A stretch of 64,000 nucleotides of DNA. Origin: Pseudoalteromonas sp. T1lg75 (GTDB lineage: Bacteria; Pseudomonadota; Gammaproteobacteria; Enterobacterales; Alteromonadaceae). The notes beneath the pieces are model-generated. The model was not told the origin of the DNA. It saw only the letters and a program-made list of their open reading frames with translations, and did not search any database. This document shows, piece after piece, positions 1 through 8,899 of the stretch. The DNA is taken from positions 313,972-377,971 of the forward strand of contig NZ_PQCD01000053.1 of NCBI RefSeq assembly GCF_002964705.1. Reading direction: 5' to 3'. Made by a program: the position numbers and the translations under genes. Positions within the stretch are counted from its first letter, which is position 1; each line of letters starts with the position of its first letter.

Positions 1-3000
1 GAGGAACAGGATGAAAACGATCAGTTGCAAGGGATATTCGATGCCGTAGATGAGCTCTACGACGAAGGCCCGGGCGATATCCTGATCTTTATGAATGGTG
101 AGCGGGAGATTCGCGACACCGCCGATGCCCTTAGCAAGCGTAACCTCAAGCATACCGAGATACTGCCTTTGTATGCCCGGTTATCCAATGCCGAGCAAAA
201 CCGTATTTTCCACCCCGGTAATAAGCGCCGTATCGTCCTGGCCACCAATGTGGCGGAAACTTCGTTAACCGTGCCGGGCATTCGCTACGTTATCGACCCG
301 GGCACCGCCCGCATTAGCCGGTACAGTTATCGTACCAAGGTACAGCGCCTGCCTATTGAAGCCGTGTCCCAGGCCAGTGCCAATCAACGTAAGGGCCGTT
401 GTGGACGTGTGGAGGCGGGTATTTGTATTCGCCTTTATTCAGAAGAAGACTTTTTAGGGCGCCCCGAGTTTACCGATCCGGAGATCCTGCGCACGAATCT
501 GGCCTCGGTTATTTTGCAGATGCTTGGCCTTGGACTGGGTGATATCAGCCGTTTCCCCTTTGTGCAGCCGCCGGATAGCCGCAATATTAATGACGGTGTA
601 CGTTTACTCGAAGAGTTAGAAGCGGTTAAACCGGCAAAGCAACGTAATCAAATCGAGCTCACCAGAATGGGCCGTGATTTGGCGCGCATTCCGCTTGATC
701 CTCGTCTTGCGAAAATGGTGCTGGCCAGTGTGCCGCTTGGCGCCATGCGTGAGGTGATCATCATCACCGCCGCCTTAGCTATCCAGGATCCGCGCGAGCG
801 CCCGCAAGATAAAAAGGGCAAGGCGGACGAGTTACACGGTCGTTTTAACGACGATGATTCGGACTTTATCGCCTTTTTAAATGTGTGGAACTACCTTGAA
901 GAGCAACAAAAAGCGCTGACCAATAATCAATTCCGTAAGCTTTGTAAGCAGGAATTCTTTGCCTATATGCGCATTCGCGAATGGCAGGACATCGTTTATC
1001 AGGTATCGACCATCTGCGATGAAATGGGCTTAAAGGATGCGACCAATGAGCCCAGTTTTGAGACCCTGCATCAGGCCCTGCTCAGTGGCCTGCTGAGTCA
1101 TGTGGGGCAAAAGGACGATAAAAACGCCTTCTATCAGGGCGCGCGCAACAGTCAGTTTCATATCTTCCCAGGCTCTAACCTATTTAAAAAGCGGCCTAAA
1201 TGGCTGATGTCGGCGGAGCTGGTGGAAACCTCCAAGCTCTACGCCCGTATCAATGCCAAAATCGATGTTGCCTGGCTGGCGCCTCTGGCACAGCATTTGG
1301 TCAAGCGCAGCTACAGCGAACCCCATTGGCAGAAAAAAGCCGGGGCGGTCATCGCCTTTGAGCAGCAAACCCTGTATGGCCTCACCATAGTGGCGAAAAA
1401 GCGCAGCCAGTATGACAAAATTGACCCGGTAGTCAGCCGTGAAATCTTTATTCGCACCGCCTTGGTGGAGCAGGAGTTAGGCGCCAACGAGTCCTTCTTG
1501 CAGGTGAATCGTAAACTCATTGAAGAGGTGCAGGACTTAGAGAACAAGGCGCGTCGTCGCGATATTTTGGTCGACGAGCATACCCTGTACGAGTTCTACG
1601 ATAAGCACATTCCGGCGGATGTCTGTAACCGCGTCAGTTTCTTGAAATGGTATAAGGAACAAAAGCGCAAAGATAAACGCTTTTTGCATATGAGCAAAGA
1701 GGCGCTGATGCGCCACGGCGCCGATGATATTACCGCCGATAATTACCCGGATGTGTGGATGCAGGGCAACCTGGTTTTGCCGCTGCGCTACAGCTTTGAA
1801 CCGGGACAGGATATCGATGGTGTGGCGGTGCAAATACCCTTGGCACTGCTTAACCAGGTGCAAAGTGAGGGCTTTGACTGGCATATTCCCGCCTTCAGGC
1901 ATGAGCTTATTTGTGCGCTGATTAAGTCTTTACCAAAGGCCCAGCGCCGAAACTTTGTACCTGCGCCTAACTATGCCGATGCGGTATTGAGTTCGGTGCA
2001 GCCGCTGCAGGGTAAGCTGGTGGATGCCCTGGCACTGCGCCTATTCCGTATGACCGGCGCCAAGGTTGAGGCCGAACAGTTCGACTTGCTGAGTGTCGAT
2101 GAGCACTTACGCATGGCCTTTGAGGTGCGTGACGATAAAAACAAATTGGTTGCCCGTGGTTATGATTTGGATGCCCTCAAAGCCAAGCTGGCAGATCAGG
2201 TGAGTGATACCCTGTCTCAGGTGGCCGATGAGGGTATAGAGCGTCAGGGCTTAACCGAGTGGCAATTCGACGCTCTGCCCGAGTCGTACGTGAAGAAACA
2301 GGGGCAGTATGAGGTTAAAGCCTATGTTGCCCTGGTGGATAAAAAAGACAGTACCGCCATCGAGTTGTTCGACTCGCCAACCAAGGCGCAAGTGGCCCAT
2401 CAACAGGGTTTGCGCCGTATGGTACTGCTGAATATTCCTTCGCCGATAAAATACCTGCAGCAAAACCTGCCGAATAAGGCCAAGCTGGGTCTGTACTTTA
2501 ATCCCTTTGGCAAGGTGCAGTTACTGATTGATGACTGTATTGCCGCCGCCGTCGATAAGCTCTTGGCGGATTTCGGCGATATTCGAGACGCCGAGCAATT
2601 CAATGGCGCAAAAGAACACATCCGCGGTGAACTTGGCGACACTGTAGTGGCCATCGCCTTGCAGGTGGAGCAGGTACTCAGTCGCGCCCATGCCATTCAT
2701 AAGCGCATGCGCGGCAAGGTGGATCTCAGCATGATCACCGCCCATGGCGACATCAAAACGCAGCTTGAAAGTTTGATTTTTAAAGGCTTTGTCAGCCACC
2801 ATGGTGCCGATAAAATGGCCGATCTAAGCCGTTATATGCAGGCCATTGAGCGCCGTTTGGAAAAACTCCCAGTGGATCCGAATCGTGACCGTTTGTGTAC
2901 CTTGGAGCTGGATAAGGTCGCTGAGGCCTATAAAAAATGCCTGGCCAAGCACCCTAAAGGGGAGCCGCAACCCGAGGCGTTAAAAGAAATATTTTGGATG

Positions 3001-3108
3001 CAGCAGGAGCTGCGCGTCTCTTTATTTGCGCAAACCCTGGGCACGCCTTATCCGGTGTCAGCCAAACGCGTCCTTAATGTTATAAATGAATACCTTAGCA
3101 ATGGCTAA
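1..3108 (+). CDS. hrpA: ATP-dependent RNA helicase HrpA, C-terminal part (5' end outside window)
   Basis: DEAH-box RNA helicase involved in rescue of stalled ribosomes and mRNA processing in the cytoplasm. The frame is open from base 1, so the gene enters from the left. 1035 residues are visible against about 1300 for E. coli HrpA, so the Walker A and DEAH motifs lie outside. Visible are helicase motif V (ATNVAETSLTVPGI, about residues 81-95), motif VI (QRKGRCGR, residues 129-136), then the HA2/OB-fold region and the long C-terminal DUF3418 region that separates HrpA from the shorter HrpB. A TTG at 25 could be mistaken for a start, but the codons before it (EEQDENDQ) continue the frame. The gene ends at TAA 3106-3108. 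Family assignment is firm. Confidence 0.96.
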   Translation, partial: EEQDENDQLQGIFDAVDELYDEGPGDILIFMNGEREIRDTADALSKRNLKHTEILPLYARLSNAEQNRIFHPGNKRRIVLATNVAETSLTVPGIRYVIDPGTARISRYSYRTKVQRLPIEAVSQASANQRKGRCGRVEAGICIRLYSEEDFLGRPEFTDPEILRTNLASVILQMLGLGLGDISRFPFVQPPDSRNINDGVRLLEELEAVKPAKQRNQIELTRMGRDLARIPLDPRLAKMVLASVPLGAMREVIIITAALAIQDPRERPQDKKGKADELHGRFNDDDSDFIAFLNVWNYLEEQQKALTNNQFRKLCKQEFFAYMRIREWQDIVYQVSTICDEMGLKDATNEPSFETLHQALLSGLLSHVGQKDDKNAFYQGARNSQFHIFPGSNLFKKRPKWLMSAELVETSKLYARINAKIDVAWLAPLAQHLVKRSYSEPHWQKKAGAVIAFEQQTLYGLTIVAKKRSQYDKIDPVVSREIFIRTALVEQELGANESFLQVNRKLIEEVQDLENKARRRDILVDEHTLYEFYDKHIPADVCNRVSFLKWYKEQKRKDKRFLHMSKEALMRHGADDITADNYPDVWMQGNLVLPLRYSFEPGQDIDGVAVQIPLALLNQVQSEGFDWHIPAFRHELICALIKSLPKAQRRNFVPAPNYADAVLSSVQPLQGKLVDALALRLFRMTGAKVEAEQFDLLSVDEHLRMAFEVRDDKNKLVARGYDLDALKAKLADQVSDTLSQVADEGIERQGLTEWQFDALPESYVKKQGQYEVKAYVALVDKKDSTAIELFDSPTKAQVAHQQGLRRMVLLNIPSPIKYLQQNLPNKAKLGLYFNPFGKVQLLIDDCIAAAVDKLLADFGDIRDAEQFNGAKEHIRGELGDTVVAIALQVEQVLSRAHAIHKRMRGKVDLSMITAHGDIKTQLESLIFKGFVSHHGADKMADLSRYMQAIERRLEKLPVDPNRDRLCTLELDKVAEAYKKCLAKHPKGEPQPEALKEIFWMQQELRVSLFAQTLGTPYPVSAKRVLNVINEYLSNG

Positions 3109-3136
3109 GCGGCTGTGAGCTTGGCCTAAGGTGAGT

Positions 3137-3142
3137 TATAAT
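3137..3142 (+). promoter_or_regulatory. possible -10 element (TATAAT) before the receiver gene
   Basis: A perfect TATAAT lies 40 bases before the TTG start of the receiver gene, in the gap after hrpA. The base run at the -35 distance (TGTGAG) is a poor match, so this is only a candidate promoter that would separate the receiver/PilZ pair from hrpA. Confidence 0.3.
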
Positions 3143-3181
3143 TACAATTATGAGAGCGCATAGACAAGGAGTGAGATAGCG

Positions 3182-3553
3182 TTGCGTACACAAGATAAAG
3201 CTAGGCTACTGGTCGTTGATGATGAGTATTTTAACTTTACCTTCTACACTCATGTATTAGGTGAGCAGTTTGAGTTGAAATACGCAAAGTCAGGTGAGCA
3301 ATGCTTAAAAGAGGCGCTTATATTTCGTCCCGATGCCATCATGCTGGATGTGTGCATGCCCGGGCTGGACGGCTTCGATACCTGTCGCATATTGAAAAAC
3401 ACGCCAGAAACCAAAGACATCCCTATATTGATGGTGTCTGGACTGGAGTCTGAGGCAGCTAAAAAACACGCCTATGAGGTTGGTTGTGATGCGTTTTTTG
3501 TTAAACCTCTGGCGCTGAATGAGCTAATGGAGAGCTTGCAGACACTGATTTAA
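3182..3553 (+). CDS. single-domain response regulator (receiver only)
   Basis: A 123-residue CheY-like receiver domain with no output domain. The acidic pair is D13/D14, the phospho-acceptor is D56 (MLDVCMPG), the switch Ser is S86 and the conserved Lys is K108 (VKPL). The start is TTG at 3182, supported by AAGGAG ten bases upstream; no ATG in this frame would keep the first beta strand. A PilZ gene follows after 20 bases on the same strand, which suggests a two-gene unit linking phosphorelay input to c-di-GMP sensing. The partner kinase is not in the window. The fold is certain; the pathway is not known. Confidence 0.9.
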   Translation: MRTQDKARLLVVDDEYFNFTFYTHVLGEQFELKYAKSGEQCLKEALIFRPDAIMLDVCMPGLDGFDTCRILKNTPETKDIPILMVSGLESEAAKKHAYEVGCDAFFVKPLALNELMESLQTLI

Positions 3554-3573
3554 AGCAGCTTGAGGAGATCCTT

Positions 3574-3873
3574 ATGCTTTATCATCAAGAGCAACGCAAC
3601 TTCCGGCGCATGTTGGTGGACGCCCACGCCACCGTTGAAGTCAATCAAGGCCACGAGGTGTTTAGCCGAACGGCTATTTGCCACGATTTGAGCGCTTCCG
3701 GCATGCAATTATTTCTCGATACCGCCGTCGACCCCGGCGCAACCATCAAGGTCCGTATTCAATCCGCCACCGCCAGCGTGGCTCCCTTAAATGCCCTCAC
3801 TCGAGTGGTACGCTGTACCCGCGAGGACGATGGTCAATACAGTGTCGGCGTGCAAATGTTGGAAATTAATTAA
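3574..3873 (+). CDS. PilZ domain protein (c-di-GMP receptor)
   Basis: A 99-residue stand-alone PilZ domain. The two c-di-GMP signatures are present: the RxxxR element at R8-R12 (QRNFRR) and the DxSxxG element at D38-G43 (DLSASG). It should therefore bind c-di-GMP and act through a protein partner. GAGGAG precedes the ATG at a good distance. It lies 20 bases after the receiver gene and is probably co-transcribed with it; a hairpin follows its stop codon. The target process (motility, polysaccharide or pili) cannot be read from the sequence. Confidence 0.9.
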   Translation: MLYHQEQRNFRRMLVDAHATVEVNQGHEVFSRTAICHDLSASGMQLFLDTAVDPGATIKVRIQSATASVAPLNALTRVVRCTREDDGQYSVGVQMLEIN

Positions 3874-3896
3874 GTGAGTGCAGGGCTGCACTCACT
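3873..3896. terminator. hairpin between convergent PilZ gene and rlmI
   Basis: A perfect 10-bp stem (AGTGAGTGCA / TGCACTCACT) with a GGGC loop begins at the PilZ stop codon and lies 16 bases from the rlmI stop. Neither side has a strong U tract; the minus-strand side is AU-rich. It is a plausible bidirectional terminator. Confidence 0.5.
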
Positions 3897-3911
3897 CAGA
3901 GGTGACTAGGA

Positions 3912-5102
3912 TTAGTAAACCTTACACACCAGGCCTTTAAGGTAAAAGCCTTCCGGGTAGGGGCCTGAAATAGGGTGATCGGCGGCCTGATTGAGACGTT
4001 CGACAATCAAGAGATCACGGTGCGCGTCCAGCGCCGCATCGGCCACCACTTTTTGGAATAAATTCTGCTCCATCAAGCCCGAGCACGAGAAGGTTAACAA
4101 GGTGCCGCCGGGCTTCAGCAATTGCATTGCCAGCATATTGATGTCCTTATAGCCACGACAGGCGCCGGTTAGCTGTGCCTTGGAGTCGGCAAACTTTGGC
4201 GGATCCATGACGATAGTGTCAAAGGTACGACCTTGCTCACGATACTCACGTAGCAGCTTAAATACGTCCTGCTTTACAAAATGCGCTTTAGTCATATCCA
4301 GCTTATTATGCTCGACGTTGCGTTTTGCTATATCCAGGGCATTTTGTGATACATCGACATTGGTGACTTCCTTACAGCCGCCACGCAGGGCATACAGACC
4401 AAAGGTGCCTGTGTAGCAGAAGCAGTTCAGTACTTCCTTGTCTTTGACAAAGCGCTCAAGTGCGGCGCGGCTGTCACGTTGATCCAGGTAAAAGCCGGTT
4501 TTATGGCCACCTATGATATCCACTTCACAGGTGAGGCCGTTTTCTTCAATCAGTACCGGAGTCGTTGGAGCGTCGCCTACTAAAGGACCCGTGGTCGGAG
4601 CCAGGCCTTCTTTTTTGCGCACATCCACATCTGAGCGCTCGTAAATAGCACAATCAGGGAAGATGCGCTGCAAGGCGGCAACAAGATCGCCTTTATGGCG
4701 CTCGGCGCCGGCACTGAGAAGCTGACACACCAGGTAATTGGCGAACTTGTCTATGGTAATACCGGGCAGTCCGTCGGACTCGGCCGCACACAAACGAAAA
4801 CCGGTTAGACCGCCTTCGGCTATGGTATGTTGACGTGCGTCGAGTGCACGCAGTAGGCGCTGATGGAAAAAATCCACATCGATTTGTTCGCGCTCGTCAA
4901 AGCTCCAAACACGGGCGCGGATCTGCGACTCAGGGCTGTACGCTGCGGTGGCGAGGAATTTGCCTTGGCTGTCGTAGACAGTAACTGTATCGCCAAGGGC
5001 TAGATTGCCTTTCACTTTCTTTACGGCCTTGGAAAAAATCCAAGGGTGTTTGCGCTTAAGTGATTTTTCGCGCCCAGGTTGAAGATAAATTGCGCCGGCC
5101 AT
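3912..5102 (-). CDS. rlmI: 23S rRNA m5C1962 methyltransferase RlmI
   Basis: A 396-residue protein, the same length as E. coli RlmI (YccW), which methylates C1962 of 23S rRNA with SAM. An N-terminal PUA domain ([20 protein letters not shown]) is followed by a Rossmann methyltransferase domain with motif I ([14 protein letters not shown]), motif IV (VMDPPKF) and the cysteine motif (TFSCSG) near the C-terminus. The gene has its own upstream region, shared in part with a MITE-like repeat. No oddities seen. Confidence 0.95.
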   Translation of the reverse strand: MAGAIYLQPGREKSLKRKHPWIFSKAVKKVKGNLALGDTVTVYDSQGKFLATAAYSPESQIRARVWSFDEREQIDVDFFHQRLLRALDARQHTIAEGGLTGFRLCAAESDGLPGITIDKFANYLVCQLLSAGAERHKGDLVAALQRIFPDCAIYERSDVDVRKKEGLAPTTGPLVGDAPTTPVLIEENGLTCEVDIIGGHKTGFYLDQRDSRAALERFVKDKEVLNCFCYTGTFGLYALRGGCKEVTNVDVSQNALDIAKRNVEHNKLDMTKAHFVKQDVFKLLREYREQGRTFDTIVMDPPKFADSKAQLTGACRGYKDINMLAMQLLKPGGTLLTFSCSGLMEQNLFQKVVADAALDAHRDLLIVERLNQAADHPISGPYPEGFYLKGLVCKVY

Positions 5103-5183
5103 AGCAGCTCCTGATAGTAAATTGAGGCGCTATTCTAGGTAGTCGAGGGCCGATACTCAAATTAATTTTGCCAATTGGCTATC

Positions 5184-5345
5184 ATACCAATTCACTTAAG
5201 CAGCTAATCATTATAGCGGGCTAAATATCATGCTAACTGTGTTGGAATTTTTCTATGTAGAATAACTACATAAGAAAAAATCCGCCTTGTTATCACATCA
5301 TTTATCCAGCGCTATCTCTGATCACACACTTAACAGAATTGGTAT
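5184..5345. repeat. MITE-like intergenic repeat, long copy
   Basis: A 162-bp element bounded by imperfect terminal inverted repeats: ATACCAATTCACTTAA on the left, and TTAACAGAATTGGTAT on the right, whose reverse complement matches at 14 of 16 positions. The centre (5246-5281) is a strong hairpin of AATTTTTCTATGTAG against CTACATAAGAAAAAAT around AATAA. The left 54 bp match the copy at 9391 with five differences. It fills most of the 346-bp gap between rlmI and the HD gene; the flanks (5103-5183 and 5346-5448) hold no gene I can support. No target duplication is evident. Confidence 0.8.
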
Positions 5346-5448
5346 CAGTCCTTTATTGTCGGTTACAATGACCCTGGCGCTGATTTTATTAGGTGCCTAG
5401 TAAGCGTATAGTTAAGCGTAAACCCAGCCAAGCATAGAGCGAGAAACT

Positions 5449-6120
5449 GTGAATTATCAGGCCCCACTGCTGAGCGAAGCGATGCAGCAATTAGAACTAC
5501 AATGCCGAGACTTTATCCTTGAATGCGGCAGTGCCGATTCGGCCCATGATATTACCCATATTGAGCGCGTGGTGCAGGTGGCCAAACACCTGTGTGTGCA
5601 AGAGCAGGCAGACATGGCAGTGGTGTTGCCGGCGGCCTGGCTGCATGACTGTGTGGCGGTGGCAAAAAACCATCCGGATCGTGCCAAGGCGTCTTTGCTT
5701 GCCGCCGATAAGGCGCTCACGTTTTTGCACAGCATCGGCTATGAACAACAATATTTAGAAGGCATTCATCATGCCATTGTGGCTCACAGTTTTAGTGCCA
5801 ATATCACCCCGGTGACCTTGGAAGCACAAATCGTTCAAGATGCCGATCGCATGGATGCCCTAGGCGCGGTAGGTATAAGCCGTTGCATGAAGGTGGGCGG
5901 CGCTATTTGTCGTGGCCTGTATCATCCGAGCGACCCGTTTTGCCAAGCGCGTGAGGCCGATGACGGCAAGTACACCTTAGATCATTTTTTCGTAAAGTTA
6001 CTTGGCTTGGCCAAGACTATGAATACCCACAGCGCGCGCGTTGAAGCGCAGCAGCGTACCGCGTATATGCAGGACTTTCTACGTCAGCTGGGGAAAGAGA
6101 TAGGAATGAGCTATGACTAA
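5449..6120 (+). CDS. HD-domain metal-dependent phosphohydrolase (YedJ/YpgQ-like)
   Basis: A 223-residue HD-superfamily protein. Metal-ligand motifs appear in the usual order: AHDITHIERV (first His), AAWLHDC (the HD pair), HAIVAHSF, and QDADRMDALG (last Asp). This arrangement matches the YedJ/YpgQ group of nucleotide-directed phosphohydrolases; the substrate is not predictable. The start is GTG 5449 with a weak GAGCGAG ahead. It overlaps the following VOC gene by 8 bases, so the two are translationally coupled and may act on related small molecules. Confidence 0.85.
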   Translation: MNYQAPLLSEAMQQLELQCRDFILECGSADSAHDITHIERVVQVAKHLCVQEQADMAVVLPAAWLHDCVAVAKNHPDRAKASLLAADKALTFLHSIGYEQQYLEGIHHAIVAHSFSANITPVTLEAQIVQDADRMDALGAVGISRCMKVGGAICRGLYHPSDPFCQAREADDGKYTLDHFFVKLLGLAKTMNTHSARVEAQQRTAYMQDFLRQLGKEIGMSYD

Positions 6121-6511
6121 GGCGCCGCTGTTGCGAGGAGTGCACCATTGTCACCTACAGGTAAAAGACATGGAGCAGGCGTTAGCCTTCTATCGCACTG
6201 TGATGGGCTTTGAAATTGTGCCCGAGCTGGAGTTTTGGTATCACCATCAGGACGATGGTCCATTGATGTTGCAAGATCAGGCTAAAACGATTTGCCTGGC
6301 ATTGTTTATGGGCAACCGCATCAGCAATGGCATTGCCTTTGCCGCCGATGCTCTGGCCTTTGTTCACTGGGTTCGTCATCTTGAAGAGCAGGGCGTTAAG
6401 ACTACCTTGGCGGATCATCAGGTTTCTCACTCCCTTTATTTTCGCGATCCCAGTGCCAATATGCACGAGATCACCTGCTTTGAATACGAGGCCGTGCAGA
6501 AACTGCTTTAA
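6113..6511 (+). CDS. VOC-family (glyoxalase/dioxygenase fold) protein
   Basis: A 132-residue vicinal-oxygen-chelate fold protein. The opening GVHHCHLQVKDMEQALAFYRTVMGF is the classic first beta-alpha unit with a metal-ligand His, and the end FRDPSANMHEITCFE carries the second-module Glu/His pattern. The ATG overlaps the stop region of the HD gene. The substrate is unknown; glyoxalase, fosfomycin-resistance and dioxygenase branches share this fold, and nothing here picks one. Confidence 0.85.
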   Translation: MTKAPLLRGVHHCHLQVKDMEQALAFYRTVMGFEIVPELEFWYHHQDDGPLMLQDQAKTICLALFMGNRISNGIAFAADALAFVHWVRHLEEQGVKTTLADHQVSHSLYFRDPSANMHEITCFEYEAVQKLL

Positions 6512-6591
6512 CCTAAGGCAAAGCCTAAGGCGACTCAGGCTTAGCCCATTCACCTAATCGAACTACCCAAGCAACGAAATAAGGCGTTATT

Positions 6592-7302
6592 GTGCATCAA
6601 CAAGTGGCAGCCGATGTGCCGATGGACTATCAAATTACTTACAGTGCGAAGCGCTCCACTGTGGCCATTATCATCAAAGCGCAGCAACTGCAGGTCAAGG
6701 CGCCAACGGGCACCTGTGAGCGTTTTATTGCCGAGTTTGTCGCCAGTAAACGGGATTGGATTGCCAAACAGCTAGTGCGCCAGGGAGCGCTGCGAAGCTT
6801 TAAAAGTCGCCCCCTTGTGGATGGCGCCCTAAGCTTATTCGGTCAGCCTGTGCCCCTGGCGCTTAAAAGCGCCAGGAACAGCTCGGTTAGACAGTTCGAT
6901 AACCGCATTGAGGTGAGCCTGGGCACTCGGGTTCAACACCGACAGGAAAAAGCCAAGGAGCTGTTATTGGCTTTTATGGCCGATAAGCTAGGGCGCTTTA
7001 TTGAATCTCGCTTGGACTATTGGCAGCCGCGTTTGGGCGTACAGGCACAGGGTGTGAAGGTACGTGTCTATAAACGCCGTTGGGGCAGCTGTGATCGTCG
7101 GCAAAGATTGACCTTTAATACACTGCTGGCGGGAGCGCCACACTGGGTGATTGATTATGTTGTGGTACATGAACTGGCGCACATTTGTCATATGGATCAT
7201 GGTCCAATGTTTTGGCACCTGGTTAATCAGCATTACGAGCATACACACAAAGCTAAGGCGTGGCTGCGAGAGCAAGGAGCGAGTTTAGAATTGGAATTTT
7301 AA
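6592..7302 (+). CDS. YgjP-like zinc metalloprotease (DUF45/M48 fold)
   Basis: A 236-residue protein of the YgjP family. The zinc motif is H193-E-L-A-H197 with a third ligand probably H203 (MDHGPMFW), and the family-typical RRWGSC-type segment (KRRWGSCDRRQRLTFN) lies before it. The start is taken at GTG 6592; other starts nearby cannot be excluded because no strong ribosome binding site is visible. The physiological substrate is unknown. It lies downstream of the HD/VOC pair on the same strand with an 80-base gap. Confidence 0.88.
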   Translation: MHQQVAADVPMDYQITYSAKRSTVAIIIKAQQLQVKAPTGTCERFIAEFVASKRDWIAKQLVRQGALRSFKSRPLVDGALSLFGQPVPLALKSARNSSVRQFDNRIEVSLGTRVQHRQEKAKELLLAFMADKLGRFIESRLDYWQPRLGVQAQGVKVRVYKRRWGSCDRRQRLTFNTLLAGAPHWVIDYVVVHELAHICHMDHGPMFWHLVNQHYEHTHKAKAWLREQGASLELEF

Positions 7303-7386
7303 TACCAAGCCATGCCATGGTTCGATGCGTTATAGCAGGTTACCGATGAGCTGGGTTTTATTTACTGGAAACAAGTAAGAAAGAAG

Positions 7387-7471
7387 TGGTGGAGGGAGCT
7401 GGATTCGAACCAGCGAAGGCAGTGCCGTCAGATTTACAGTCTGATCCCTTTGGCCGCTCGGGAACCCCTCC
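7387..7471 (-). tRNA. tRNA-Tyr(GTA), promoter-distal copy
   Basis: An 85-nt class II tRNA with anticodon GTA (ACTGTAAAT loop), a long variable arm, GGTTCGAATCC in the T arm and an encoded CCA at 7389-7387. The acceptor stem GGAGGGG/TCCCTCC has a G-U wobble as its seventh pair, unlike the neighbouring copy. It is the downstream member of a tandem pair. Confidence 0.97.
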
Positions 7472-7509
7472 ACTAAAAATGGATGCGTGCTTATGAAACT
7501 TTATAAAAG

Positions 7510-7594
7510 TGGTGGAGGGGGCTGGATTCGAACCAGCGAAGGCAATGCCGTCAGATTTACAGTCTGATCCCTTTGGCCGCTCGGGAACCCCTCC
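7510..7594 (-). tRNA. tRNA-Tyr(GTA), promoter-proximal copy
   Basis: An 85-nt class II tRNA almost identical to its neighbour. The acceptor stem GGAGGGG/CCCCTCC is fully paired, the variable arm has GGCATTGCC in place of GGCACTGCC, and CCA is encoded. The 38-base spacer to the second copy implies one precursor transcript. Confidence 0.97.
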
Positions 7595-7609
7595 TAAGCA
7601 ACGGCGGCG

Positions 7610-7637
7610 ATAATAGCAAACTGAGCATTCAAGTAAA
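7610..7637 (-). promoter_or_regulatory. tRNA-Tyr operon promoter
   Basis: On the minus strand TTTACT (-35) is separated by 16 bases from TATTAT (-10), followed by the GC-rich discriminator CGCCGCCG and the first tRNA 16 bases downstream of the -10. GC-rich discriminators are typical of stringently controlled stable-RNA promoters. Confidence 0.75.
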
Positions 7638-7706
7638 GAAAAAAACTAAAGAAATACTAAATTTTGCCGATAACAGCATAGATATAAATCAGCTTGTCGA
7701 AAGTTT

Positions 7707-8216
7707 ATGCAAATCGAGTCGGTGCTCATCAATGAGGCACAATTAGGAACAGCACTTAATAGCAGTCTTACGCAAAGACGTCGTAATGACTTTGCCTTGC
7801 TGTTGGCTTCGCTCTCTTATGACGCCCTGGATTTTGCTCAGTTTCAACTGCCTAAGACTCGCAATCAATCTCCCGTTGTTGGCGAGCAGCAGTTGCGTCG
7901 TGAGCTTGGGGCAGCAAAGCACAGGCCCTGCGCGCCCCCTCATTATGATGTTGTTTTAACTCAGGGGCAGCGCCAAACCCTGGCGTTGAGTTCCTTAACC
8001 AGCCTGCGTCTACAGGACTGCTTGGCGCCCACCCCCCTTGCCATACGTGATGATGCCACCCATATACCCTTGCCCGTTATCACCAATTGTGCGCCCAACG
8101 TGCAAGCAAAGCAAGGTCAGCAGAGCATGTCGCTTAGTGAAGCACAAATGGATGCCGCCGCATTCTACGACCAACTTAGCGAGATAAAAGCACAAAAGCT
8201 GTTTGCCAGCGCATAA
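7707..8216 (+). CDS. conserved hypothetical protein, probably VC2046/SO_3500 family
   Basis: A 169-residue soluble protein with no signal peptide or membrane segment. The N-terminal block (LINEAQLGTALNSSLTQRRRNDFALLLASL) and the length fit my memory of a small family named after VC2046/SO_3500, found in Vibrio and Shewanella relatives; I cannot check this. No catalytic motif is seen. The middle is low in structure and rich in Gln, Ala and Pro. It lies downstream of and divergent from the tRNA-Tyr genes. Function unknown. Confidence 0.6.
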   Translation: MQIESVLINEAQLGTALNSSLTQRRRNDFALLLASLSYDALDFAQFQLPKTRNQSPVVGEQQLRRELGAAKHRPCAPPHYDVVLTQGQRQTLALSSLTSLRLQDCLAPTPLAIRDDATHIPLPVITNCAPNVQAKQGQQSMSLSEAQMDAAAFYDQLSEIKAQKLFASA

Positions 8217-8315
8217 CACCACGGCATAGGCCATAAATACTGGGCACAGGGCCCAGGGCGTCTATACTCTTTAAGGCAGTATTTAAGGTAGTAAAACTCA
8301 CCTGAGGATAGTGTT

Positions 8316-8852
8316 ATGAACAAAACAACCGCTCTAGTGCTGAGTGCTTCACTGGCCGCAGTGGCCGGCTCAGCCACTGCTAATGAAGATACACAGGCCC
8401 TACTAGAGGATGCCCTGAGCGCCGCGCCGCCGACGTTAAGAGATAAGGTCACGGTGATGGACTGGCAACAAAATGTGTTGCAAGAAGGCACCAGTAATTA
8501 CACCTGTTTCCCCACACCGCCGAGCCTAAGCGGTACCGCCCCCATGTGTATGGACGGGCCTTGGATGGAGTGGGCCGATGCCTGGACCAATAAAAAACCA
8601 TTTCAAGCCAAGGCGGTAGGGATTTCCTATATGTTGGCCGGTGACGGTGGCGCCAGTAATACCGACCCGTACGCCGAAGGGGAGACGGAAGATAATCAAT
8701 GGATTGTTGAAGGTCCGCATTTAATGATTATTATGCCGGACAATGCCTTACTGGATAGTTTGCCCACAGACCCTTATGCAGGTGGCCCCTATGTTATGTG
8801 GAAAGGAACCCCCTATGCGCATATCATGGTGCCGGTCGGCCCGAGAGAATAA
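8316..8852 (+). CDS. secreted conserved hypothetical protein
   Basis: A 178-residue protein with a Sec signal peptide (MNKTTALVLSASLAAVAGSA, probable cleavage after ATA/NE). The mature part has a distinctive pattern: NYTCFP and MCMDGPWMEWADAW, then GISYMLAGDGGASNTDPYA, EGPHLMIIMP and a C-terminal GGPYVMWKGTPYAHIMVPV. I recognise this pattern as an unnamed family found in many proteobacteria, without known function. The two Cys-containing motifs and the conserved Trp and His residues suggest a small periplasmic binding or redox domain, which is speculation. A terminator follows directly, so it is monocistronic. Confidence 0.75.
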   Translation: MNKTTALVLSASLAAVAGSATANEDTQALLEDALSAAPPTLRDKVTVMDWQQNVLQEGTSNYTCFPTPPSLSGTAPMCMDGPWMEWADAWTNKKPFQAKAVGISYMLAGDGGASNTDPYAEGETEDNQWIVEGPHLMIIMPDNALLDSLPTDPYAGGPYVMWKGTPYAHIMVPVGPRE

Positions 8853-8863
8853 GTGCTCTTATC

Positions 8864-8897
8864 AACGCCCAGGCAATACTTGCACGGGCGTTTTTTA
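8864..8897 (+). terminator. Rho-independent terminator
   Basis: AACGCCC pairs with GGGCGTT across a 15-base loop, followed directly by a T run (TTTTTTATT). It lies 11 bases after the stop of the secreted hypothetical gene. Confidence 0.75.
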
Positions 8898-8899
8898 TT

